Source: Porogramme epimiltina (taxonomy: Eukaryota > Basidiomycota > Agaricomycetes > Polyporales > Polyporaceae). From it: a stretch of 64,000 bases of DNA. The notes under the pieces were generated by a model, which searched no databases, was not told where the DNA came from, and worked only from the letters and a program-made list of their open reading frames with translations. Position numbers and translations under genes: made by a program. The DNA lies in contig FTLJ01000493.1 of NCBI GenBank assembly GCA_900155495.1, forward strand, positions 25,262 to 89,261, in the 5' to 3' direction. How positions within the stretch are numbered: the stretch's first letter is position 1; the number at the start of each line of letters is the position of its first letter. Positions 22,901 to 33,004 of this stretch are shown in pieces.

Positions 22901-25900
22901 GCGCCAACCCGACATACCCCATCCACCATCAGGCACACCCGACGTGACGAAGGCGAAGCCCTGAGGTTCCGTATCGCCCGCACCCAGTCTTCCCTCCGTC
23001 CGCCGGTTCTTCTACTTACCGACACATGCTGCGAACCCAGTCCCTTCGAGCCCGTTCCCATCCTTACCCCTTACGACCCGCACGCACTGCGGTGCTATAT
23101 GTATCGCTTCTTGGACACTTCACCATGGACATTGAGAGGCGTAGCTGTATCACGGCGTGTGGTGCCCGAATCGGAACCCTTTCATGACCCGCTCCCTCGC
23201 TGTGGCTTACCCCCTTCCAATCCCCTCCCATCTGCACGCCACGAAGGTGACCGCAGGCGTGCCGGCGGGCGCCCGCCCCCATGCCGCATTGCGGCGCCCT
23301 CTCCCGACTCGCCGCTCTGCGCCCCCTCTCCGGGTTCGGTGGCACCAGGCTCCTTCCCGGCGCCTCGCCCGGCGGGACGCCTTCCCATTTCGAATGCGAT
23401 CGCGATTTCCCACTTCCAGCCCGCGCTCGTTCCCATCCCTCCTGTCCGGCTTTCCCTTCACGCTCGTTCTCGCGCCCCCTACTTGTCACTATTCACCGCC
23501 CGCCCTCTCTCCGACTCCCTCGCGTCCTTGTAAAACCCACGTCGTCATGTGCTGTCTTATACCTGTTTCTCGTTGTTTTGGGGTTCTAGGTTACTGTTAA
23601 GACTGATTAATTCGGCTTTGTACATTCTACTCCCACCACAGTTGCCACTCCTGCCAACTCCCTATGTACTTGGCTTTTCCCTTTCTTGCCGTCATCTGAC
23701 CCCCTTGTAGAGCGTCTTTTGGCCACCATGGACAGCATCATAGATTGTAATATACGTACTGTCGACCTTTACTCCGCCGCGGCCTTCCACGTCGTGCTCG
23801 TTTCGTCTCCTCGGAAGAGCACTCAGAACTGGAACTTTACTCGTCCTTGGCCGCTCTACGTGCACATCGATACCATGAGCTGGTCCGCATGACCCGCCCC
23901 TCCCCCTTCTCCCCCTACGCGAGGTGGACGGGGCTGGATCAAGATGCACATCGATACTTCCCGGTGCCGCAGCGGAATTGCACGTCGGAGCACAACGAGG
24001 CTGCCCTGCTGCGCTCGCCCGGGTGCGTGGTGGCTTCTGGCTCGTCTTCCGCGCAGCGCCCTGCGTGGCCCGAGCTCTATACGGCGTAGCTACCGACGCA
24101 GGCCACCGGAGATGGCGCGTGCCTGGCGTGGCGCGCCCGCGCCGGAGCCATGGGCGAAGTTCGAAGTGCACGCGCAGACAGGAGCGTTCCGCGGCCCGCG
24201 CGCGGTGCTGCAGCACCACACCAGACGCGCCGATACGGCGAGGGTTGCGTCCTCCTATCTGTCGCGCGCGCCCCCATTACGCCTGGGCGTCCGCCGCCCG
24301 CATCCGAAGTTATGTGGTACCCGAATACCCATCCGCGCACCCTCGATCCAGTGCCCGAGGAAGTGATATAATGCTGCAAAAATAATAAACCCAAATATTC
24401 GGTGCGCGAGGCCGAATGCACGCGACAGATGTGGCGCGCGCGTGTCCTCCACGGTGTGATGCGCGAGAGGCACGGTACTTTTCATTGCTCCCCCCCCGAA
24501 GCCGACCGGGCGGCCGCCCGATGTCGAGGCGCGAGGCCGGGCACCACGGAGGAGGTAGAATGGCAGCATTCGCGCGCCTCGCGGGGCCAATGCTGGAATC
24601 GCGCGCGAGACAGATTCGGCTCGTGCCGCACACGCCCTTGCTCGCCCGCGGCCGACCCTTCACCCTGTATGGAAGCGCGCCAGGGAGGCAGCCGTAAGAT
24701 ACGGCGCGGCGGGCGTAGGCGTCAAGGGGACCGCGCGCTGAGCAGGGTGCGCGATCCAGAGCTTGCGCGCGCGCGATGCTTAGCTGCGGCGATTGGCGTG
24801 GGCGTGGGTCGACGGGTCGACGGGGAGAGCGGACGTTTGGGCCCCGGCGCGGATTCACGTTGTCCGTCGCGCGACGTCAGACGCTATCCCTCACTCGGTA
24901 TCTGGCTGTGCCCGTCGCGCGCGCGAGTGGGAGCGCAACCTTGGCGGGACGCGCGCGTAGGTGGGGAGATTGCGGAGATTGGGGGGACGAGCCGCGGCGC
25001 TCGCACTGAGCGCATTCGAGTATAGTGCGCAGCGGGCGATGCTCCACAGACGGCGGCGCGGGAGCGTTGGCGGGCGACGCGCCGACATTTGAGCGGGTGG
25101 GGGCGCGCTGTTTCCGCGTCTCGGTCGCGAGGCCTTGAGGCAAGGTACGAGCTGCGAGCGTCGTTGTGCAGTTGTAAATTGCTCTCCAAGTGTGCCCGGG
25201 CGGCCCTGCAACGTGCACGATAAGGCCGTAGTTGAAACACGGGCCTGAAGCTAGGGCGAAGCAGGGTCCCGGAAAACCGCAGAGCCCGGCGACCGCAATT
25301 CGTGGTGAAGAGTTCGCGCGCGGTGCGCGGATGTTCATGGTGGTCTCAGTTTGTCCGGATTTGGAGCGGCTGTTGTCTGGGAATGATCTACAGAAGTGTT
25401 GTCGAGGACGATGAACGTGCGTTTCAACCCGATCGTGATCGTAAGAACAACATATCTTCTCTTTCCGGATAGCTATCCAGGCGGTGCACATTCAGCTTCC
25501 GCGGTACCGCACCACACCGGTCCCTCACCCTTCTGTGTCCGAGTGTGAACGACCGTGACGAGCAGATGAAGCCGGAAGATGCGGGAGTTCGAAAACATGT
25601 ATCCAGGACGGTGTCCACGTTGGTGTCCTATCTCTTCGGAAGACTGGGACTCGGGGAGTAGTAGCATCGGACGCACAAATCTTGCGGTCCGACATGCATG
25701 GAAGATGTCGTCGGCAAGTATTTGGCATGGCGCTGCAGCCTCGAGCAACGCTCGGAGATGCCCTGCCCGGATGATAACCCGGGCGACGTTTGTGATATGA
25801 ATGCGCTGCGGCGTAAGTATAGGTGGGCGGTGGACGACTACGCGTCAACTGTGAAAGAACTCAACTGTCTTGACTTGAATCCAGGCACGCACATAGCTTG

Positions 25901-27005
25901 GGTGTCGTTCTCCGCACGCTGGGACACCGTCGTTCGGTCAGCGATACCACTGCGCACTAAGAAGAATGGATAATTGATAGGAATAAATTCAAGAGTATTG
26001 CACGCTGGCACTCACCACCGCATGTAGCGCTTGAAGATGCACAAAGGACGTCCAACCAGACGAGTGCGAACCGAACTTCAAAGTGTTCCCGGTCAGCCAT
26101 CATGATCGCGAGTACTGTACTGATGTTCACGCCGGCGCCGGCGTCCGGCTGTATCCCGGCCGACCTGCGGCTCACCGCCACTGCCAGCGGGCCGGCGAGA
26201 CGTCCTTGACAATCGACCACCACCGCCCTGCTGCACTGTACCGTTCAACCTTCAAAAAGGGTCCGTCGAGTCTTCTTGTCTGTCGCCGGTCAATCGCCTA
26301 GAGCCGTACTACATAATGTGAACTTGCTATGGTAACTCCTGGCTCGACAAACCAAACCTTTTCCTCAAACTGGTCGCTCGGGCCTCTCAAGCATCCCAGG
26401 TCAATACTGACGAGATAACCAGCAGTCATAGCCTTCCGGCACGTCATCCGGCCATCGTCAGGGTCCCCCTTTGACGCTCCCTCCCACGGTGTTCGAAAAA
26501 TATGTGCGCTCCGAAACCTCTACTCTCTGTTCTGGATCATTGAGGCTACAGAGTTGCCGCAAGTGAGATAAACTACCCCGATTGCACGATATGGAAATCA
26601 CGCATGGTCCTCGTGCAGAGCGGATGCGAGTAATGCGTCCCTCGCAGTTGACAGATTCCCTTCAGCGAGACCGCTTGATACCGGCGGCTTGGCCCTTGTG
26701 GTGAGGTGCGTTTATTATTACTTATCAGCCCAACTGCCGCTTGTTGACGGCACCCGTAGCGCTGTACCGTCACCGAAACTCGGGGCGCCTCGAATGCGTA
26801 GACGTCGCCAAACCGTGTGCTCATCTTGCGGCGGTCTGTCGACGCCCCTGGCTCGATACTAGCCTGTTCCAGTCAATCTCACCAAACCGTCGTGTCCCGC
26901 CACCGATCAGTGGGCGGTGCGCGCCCAACTTCCCCCTGCCAAAAGCCGTAGCTATATTCAAGTAGCTTGTTGGATTGCTCCCCTTCACCCCTCCCCATCT
27001 TCGCC
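22901..27005. other. Intergenic region between the two GH16 genes
   Basis: About 4.1 kb. The first part (22.9-23.7 kb) is pyrimidine-rich and presumably includes the 3' UTR of the upstream GH16 gene. From 23.7 to 25.1 kb the DNA is very CpG-rich, with open frames on nearly every strand and no recognisable protein. At 25698-25973 a plus-strand frame contains a strong-looking intron signal (listed separately). The promoter of the next gene includes gctatattca at 26951-26960, 55 nt before its start codon. Confidence 0.45.
25698..25973 (+). CDS. Possible small two-exon gene, unrecognised
   Basis: A plus-strand frame from ATG 25698 (MEDVVGKYLAWRC) to a TAA at 25971-25973. It contains a canonical-looking intron, GTAAGT near 25815 to CCAG near 25883, with a CTTGAC branch sequence before the acceptor. 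With or without splicing the frame stays open, giving about 68 or 91 residues. No domain is recognised, and there is no paralogue in the window to support it. It may be a relic or chance. The intron signal is the only reason it is listed. Confidence 0.2.
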   Translation: MEDVVGKYLAWRCSLEQRSEMPCPDDNPGDVCDMNALRRKYRWAVDDYASTVKELNCLDLNPGTHIAWVSFSARWDTVVRSAIPLRTKKNG

Positions 27006-28889
27006 ATGCCCGACACCACTCCCACGAGCTCTTCCGAGTCCTCCGCGGCTTCGTCTCCTCGCACGTCCACGTCTAGCCCGCACCCTGGCCCGTCCACCGC
27101 CGTCTTTATACAAGGACGCTCTGGACGTGCCAGTCCCGACGCCGTCAATGAAGTTGCTCGCGATCCCTTCCGCACCCCTGAGGGCTCGGTTCCACCGACC
27201 CCGAAGCCGGCCAGCGTCGTCAGCTTCAGCGGTTTCGCCGACCAGCCACCCTTCCGCCGCCACGACAGCCGCGTCTCCGTTCATTCAGCACTGCGCAATG
27301 CCGTTCCTGTTGATGGTCAGGGCGAAAGCAGCGCGACGGAGAAGGATTGGTCTACTCCGTCGTCCTCCACCCGGCGCTTCTCCACAATGCCTCCGCGCCC
27401 GCTCCGCCCCAGCATGGTCTCACGATCGAAGGAGGTCTCACGGCTCTCGACGATGACGCAGGTGATGAAGAAGCGTATGCGCTCGAGCATGCTCACGGGC
27501 GAGGTGGACAAGCCGTGGCGGACGAAGAAGGACTCGCGCCAGACGCTCTCGAACACGCTCGTGTACCTCGTCGCGCTGCTCGGCATCGCTGGGGGCGCCA
27601 TCCGCTGCTACTTTACGTGGAAGACGACGCTCAAGCTTCCTCCGCTCTGCCTTGTCATGGAGGACAACTTTGACACATTCGACACGGAGAACACCTGGAC
27701 GCGCGAAGTATCCATGAGCGGTTTCGGGTAAGCCTCTTGCCTTCCCGTCTCGCCCGTGGGACCGACAGACGCTGATCGAAGAACGCTTCGCCCGGCGCTC
27801 GCGCGACCGTAGGAATCAGGAATTTGAGATGACTACGAACTCTCCGAACAATTCCTTCGTCCGAGACGGCCACCTCTACATCGTCCCCACGTTGACCTCC
27901 GATGTGATCGGTTACCCGAACGTCCTTGGCAGTCCGAATCCGTTCACATACAACCTTACCGGCTGCACGGACACTAATCTCACAAACTGCGGAGCAGTTT
28001 CCAATGCGAGCGCAAACACAGTTATCCCACCCGTCATGAGCGCGCGTATCCATACACTCAACCACTACGCGATCCGCTACGGGCGCGTCGAGATCTCCGC
28101 GAAGCTCCCGCGTGGGGACTGGCTGTGGCCCGCTCTGTGGATGCTCCCGGTGAACGATACGTACGGTCCCTGGCCGCGGTCGGGCGAGATCGACATCATG
28201 GAGGCGCGCGGGAACGGACCAGAGTATCAGGCACAGTGAGTCCCCGTTCCGTCATGGTCACCGTGATGTGGCCATAAGGTCAAGCGCTGACCGACGCCCG
28301 CGCGTACAGGGGCATCGACTACGTGCGCGGGTCGCTCAACTGGGGCCCGTTCTCGTGGCTGAACGGCGTCAGCAAGACCTTCGGATGGTGGACGAACCGG
28401 CGCAAGACGTTCGCGGACGGCTTCCACACCTTCGCGCTCGAGTGGGACGCGGACTTCATGCGCATCTACGTCGACTCGCGCTTGACGTACATGCTCTACC
28501 TCCGCTTCAACGAGCCGTTCTTCAAGCGCGGCGACTTCCCGTCCGTAGTCGCGAATGGCTCGGACTTCATCCATCTGGAGGACCCCTGGGCGACTGGGAC
28601 GCGCAACGTAGCGCCCTTCGACCAGCCGTTCTACCTCATCATGAACGTCGCCGTCGGTGGCACGAACGGGTGGTTCCCAGACGGTGTTGGTAACAAGCCG
28701 TGGCTCGATGGCTCTCTCAGTAAGCGATGTATTCTTCATCTAGTGTTTACAATCTGATACTGACACCGTCATACAGCCGCGATGACGGACTTCACGAAGA
28801 ATCAGAAGGAATGGCAGGCGTCGTGGCCGGAGAGCATCGAGGACCGCGCGCTCGTCGTCGATCATGTTAAGATGTGGGAGGTGTGCTAA
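27006..28889 (+). CDS. SKN1/KRE6-like GH16 protein, copy 2
   Basis: Tandem paralogue of the GH16 gene at 20895-22900. Four exons: 27006-27727, 27813-28235, 28310-28719, 28777-28889, giving 555 residues. A Ser/Thr/Pro-rich cytosolic N-terminus (shorter than in copy 1, sharing ARDPFRTPEGSVPPTP) is followed by a membrane segment (TLVYLVALLGIAGGAIRCYF) near residues 180-200 and a lumenal GH16 domain. The active site GEIDIME is intact: E366, D368 and E371. FEMTTNSPNNSF and WPALWMLP match the SKN1/KRE6 family. The conserved C-terminus ends MWEVC. The role is probably assembly or remodelling of wall beta-1,6/1,3-glucan, as for yeast Kre6/Skn1; the exact linkage is not shown by sequence. It is separated from copy 1 by 4.1 kb and followed by a convergent FunK1 gene. 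Confidence 0.93.
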
Positions 28890-29422
28890 GGGCGCTGCCT
28901 CCTGATCTCCTAAGCTCCTGCGGTCCGCGATAGACTTCTAGCGTATGCTACTCAAACTTAGTAGGGTTCGTTCTCAATCGGACTATGGATTGACTCCAAC
29001 GTTGGGATATGGACGCTAGTCAGATAATGACGACATCATCATGTGTAGAGTTACGACTCATGTCACGCTATAGCTCAGGATGTTTGTAATTGGACACTGT
29101 TGTTACACCGACGTTCTAACCTGCTCTAGTGTGTGTATCTTGTGCTAGCCGAAGCGTCCCACAAAACACTATTATCGCTCTTGTATCAGTCTTCTTCGAA
29201 CATCTGCCGAGTTCGAACACCAACAGGACCCAGACACTAGTATTAGACCATGCTATTCCTTACTAGGAAATCGCGATATACACACATATGTATTGTGTAT
29301 CTTAGCTCCGCTACGACGCTCGCGTGCAATTCCACTAGTGCATCAACGCTCTATAAGCACAGAAGGAAAGACCCCATCCGGACATATTTCTGAAGGAAGT
29401 GCTTCGATCAACGAGACCAATA
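28890..29422. other. Convergent 3' intergenic region
   Basis: About 530 bases between the stop codons of GH16 copy 2 (+) and FunK1 copy 2 (-). It is AT-richer than the flanking coding DNA and presumably holds both 3' UTRs. No open frame with recognisable content and no repeat was seen. Confidence 0.6.
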
Positions 29423-32286
29423 TTATTCGGTGGTGCCGGCGTTGACGCGAAGCTTCTTGCTCTGTGGTTGATCTTGATTAGACTCCATGGAAGAGGAAGC
29501 CATCTCGTTAGGGTTGGAAGCGCTGTCTGTCGAGCCACTGCCACGGTAGGACGACATGGGAGACGCCACAAGGCAGTACCACGGGAGTGGGAGGGAGATG
29601 TCGGCGTCGAGGTCGAATGACGGCTGGGAGGACCATCGGCCGACGTCGTACAATGCGTCAACGAAGATGTCGAGCGTTTCAGCATGGTCGTCTAGCTTCC
29701 GGGCTTTGTCCTTAGTCTCTTCGGACGGAGGTTGGACCTGTAGTTCCTTCGTATCTTCCGTGTCGAAGTTGAACCGAGAAGGCCCAGACCTGACGGGAAT
29801 CAAGTGGGTACGATAAGGCTTGGTGGGCGCAAGGGTACGCAAGGGGTGAGGTGATGTTGTTAGGAGGCTGGAGGTTGACCGTAGGTGCTTTGTTTCTTCT
29901 TCCTTCTTCTTCGCGGCTTCGTATACTCTCACCTCGTATCGCGCTTTGAAGAGCTCAAGCATCAACACAAACAACTGGTTGAGAATAGTGCTGTCCTTAA
30001 ACAACAGTTCCTCGCCGTAGAAGGTGAGAGTCCCCTCCGTGATCACCATCTTCTTGTTGGATTTGCATGTGATACTGCCGTCTTTCGCGGGAGGATCATC
30101 GGTGAAGTAAAGTTGAATGAGACGTCCGCGGGTCAGTTCGTGCTCGAAGGGGAGATATCGCATGGCGTTGTACAGGATGACGTTCATGAACGACTCGATC
30201 TCATCGGCGATCTCTATGACGTGCGTACGGTCCTGGAGCGAAGCTACGGACATGTATGGCCGGGTTCCCTACAGTTGGAAGGTAAACAGGCAATTGTGCG
30301 GAAGGGAAACGGGGCACTTACGGAATTACGATGAGCTGATCCAGGTTGAAGGGCTGTGGACTTCGAGTGCTCCCAGTCTGTCAGCACTCCATACCAATAG
30401 ATAGCCGGGACCCCATCCCCGTAATCAACGAACGTAGGAAAAACAAGAATGTTGCCACTGCTGATGTCGCTATGAATAACGCGGCAGGTGTTCAAAGCAG
30501 CAGCATGGGCTATGTTCGCGTGAGTGTGATGGACATATACGAGGGGATCGAGTGACCACACCTTTCATACAATGATAGACCGCAGTGAGAAGTCCATAGC
30601 CATGCCCGACCGCGGTGAGCGGGAGACACACCTCCTTGACCACCATACGAAAGTGGCCGAGTTGACGAATGGGCGACTTTGGCTCCTCGTCTACGGCGTC
30701 GCGAGGCCGTTTTGTCCCATGCGACTCCGTGTCTGAGTTGCTTTCCTTGTCCGTCTTCCCTTTACCACCGAGGCAGTAGTCTGAAACCAGTGTAGTCTGT
30801 TTCTGAACGTGGGAAGCGCAGAATAACGTCGGAACATAGGGAACCTTGGAGTCATTGAGTTGCTTGAGGGTGTCGGCCTCTCGCGTGACGCCACGATTAC
30901 ATGGGTGCCACGCATCCTTCAAGAAGACAAACCCTTGCGACTGCTTGTGCCAGGCGACGTAGCCACGCGTGCCGCGGCCAATAAGTCCCCTCCCCTCGGC
31001 CAATGGCTTTCCAACAAGGAACTCTTCGGAGTCGATGGTGATCTTATATCGGGGCCACGGTTTCTTAAGCGACTCGACGAAGTAGCGAAGTTCATAGTCG
31101 AATACGAATGTATTGGGTGTCAGTCTCTGGGTAGAGAAGCAAGGGTCATCTGCGAAAGAAGAGCCATGGGTCCCTGAAACATCCGTGCAGTCGCCGTGAG
31201 TTGCGCAGGAAGCTCCAACAGGATCGTCTTCCTCGGAACCAGAAGACATACTAGAGGGAGTCGGGACGGCACCAATCTTGACATGGTCGGGAAGGGGATA
31301 TCCTACTTCGTAGCTCAGAATAGGGATGGGGAACGGGAGCGAACCGTCAGAGAGTTGGTCCATCTCGCGATAGTCTTCGGAATCCTTTTCTAGCAAAGTG
31401 GCCGTGGTGTCGATACCCTGAGACTCGTCGTCGAGCGTCACGAGACCCAGGAGCAACTCGACGAAGGTAGCCGTATCCTCGATATAGTCGACTTTGTGCG
31501 TGACCAGCACACCGGAGCGATCCCACCGCATACAACGGAACTTGGTTCCGAGAACGATCAAGGAGAACACGGAGGTACGATGCTGGTGCGAGAACATACG
31601 ATCAGCGTTCGCGAGTGTGTGGCTACGCGTTCTTGCTCGCTGGGCTGCGTAAGGTTGAGTGAGATGATGGTCCCCTTGTTCGTCGAATGGATCGCTCTCC
31701 GTCTCTCCAGTCTTGAACTCGATGAAGAAGCGTTGATGTTCCCAGTTCGGCGTGTTGCCTGCGAGATCGACGCTCCGGAGGAAGATTGCAGCATCGGATT
31801 TGCACGTATGGTCATCGTTTACGTCAGGTTTGTGGCAGAAAACCTTCATAACATATGCAGGTACAGGTTCGGATAGGGGAGTCACCGCGAGAAGCTGATC
31901 TGCGTCGCGGCTACAGCCCAAATTGGACGGTGAAGGAGAAGGAGTAGGTACGTCCGCAGGGTCCTTTGATTCCCTCCGATCTGCGCATTTAGCTGAGACT
32001 TCCAAGATGCACTTGTTAATGATTTCCGTCTGTGCGAGTGTGAGCTGCAACAACACAGGTGAGATGATCAGACACACACAAATTGTTCGGCAAGGACGTC
32101 CTCTTCCTTTGGAATCTCCAGGTCAGCTTTCTCTACAATTCCGCTGACCATGTCCTTGAGCCTCGTTCTGAGGCTGTCAACCTCCAGCGGGGAGGGCATG
32201 AGGTCATTAGGAGGTTTGGGTACGAGCTCCTTCCGGAAAGCCTGGGTCTTCAGCCAAATAATTTTGCCATCGAGTGCTGATGCCAT
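29423..32286 (-). CDS. FunK1-type fungal protein kinase, copy 2 (subtype II)
   Basis: FunK1-family kinase of 902 residues from four exons: 32080-32286, 30562-32029, 30322-30509, 29423-30268. The start MASALDGKIIWLKTQAF aligns with copy 4 (SELDGKAIWLSTRAF), which fixes the N-terminus. The glycine-rich loop IGRGTRGYVAWH lies near residue 420, VFLKDAWHP follows as the ATP-lysine segment, then KEVCLPLTAV, the catalytic loop HSDISSGN near 569 and LTDWEHSK as the DFG equivalent. The catalytic-loop Arg is replaced by Ser, so this is a non-RD kinase. The C-terminal helical region contains DEIESFMNVILYNAMRYLP, typical of FunK1, before a low-complexity tail. The first intron acceptor was placed by alignment with copy 4. 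It lies head-to-tail with FunK1 copy 3. Substrate and pathway are not known. Confidence 0.9.
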
Positions 32287-33004
32287 ATCCTCCCTTGAAG
32301 TTCGCGAAGGGAATCTTCTGGCTGCCAGAGAGAGAATATATGCCGAAAGAGTGAGTGGCGGTCGAGGTATCAGCACATGCACACAGTAGTGGGGTCCTCC
32401 TATCAACCTGCACAGACAATGAGAGCGAGCAAACACGAGGGAGGGTACGACGTGCTTACAGTATTTTTTCTAGAACTCTTGAATGATCTACAGTCGTGCG
32501 TTTACAGAAGGAGTACTTAGTTTCCTTCGGGTGGTCAGCGATAAAGTTCAAGTTGAACTGCCAGGCGCCCGCATTCCGTTTTAGCTAACAACCCTAACCC
32601 ACCGAGATATTGATCACGTGACCACTAAGAAGGGCCCTTGCCTCGAGCTCCAGGGCTTTCTGTCAGCCCATGTCTACACAGCGACCCAATTATGCATCAA
32701 GCGCCTCCATTGAGAGGTATTTTGGGGTATTATACTCAGGGATATATGTTAGAATTTGCGCCGAGCCAGGGTTCGAACCTCGGATGCGGGTCGGGGATGG
32801 ATGGCACCACTGTGGACTTCGAAGCGTTGGGAATTTACAGACATCCCTCAAAGACGGACATGGTTTCTGCTCAGTTGGGTCCGTATCCGCATAGTATTAA
32901 GAACTCATATCGTAGTTGGTACAAAATAACGCGTCCTCGAGCAAAGTCACTATCTGAGACGCCTCACCATGGCTATGACGTCATTAAGCAGCCCGGGCCC
33001 ATAC
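32287..33004. other. Spacer between FunK1 copies 2 and 3
   Basis: About 720 bases holding the promoter of copy 2 and the 3' UTR of copy 3. A tRNA-like B-box string (ggttcgaacc) near 32770 has no matching A box or cloverleaf, so it is not a tRNA gene. Plus-strand open frames here show no domain. Confidence 0.5.

Noticed and set aside
32755..32800. tRNA-like B-box string ggttcgaacc
   Set aside because: No A box, no acceptor stem and no anticodon arm at the right spacing, so it is not a tRNA gene.
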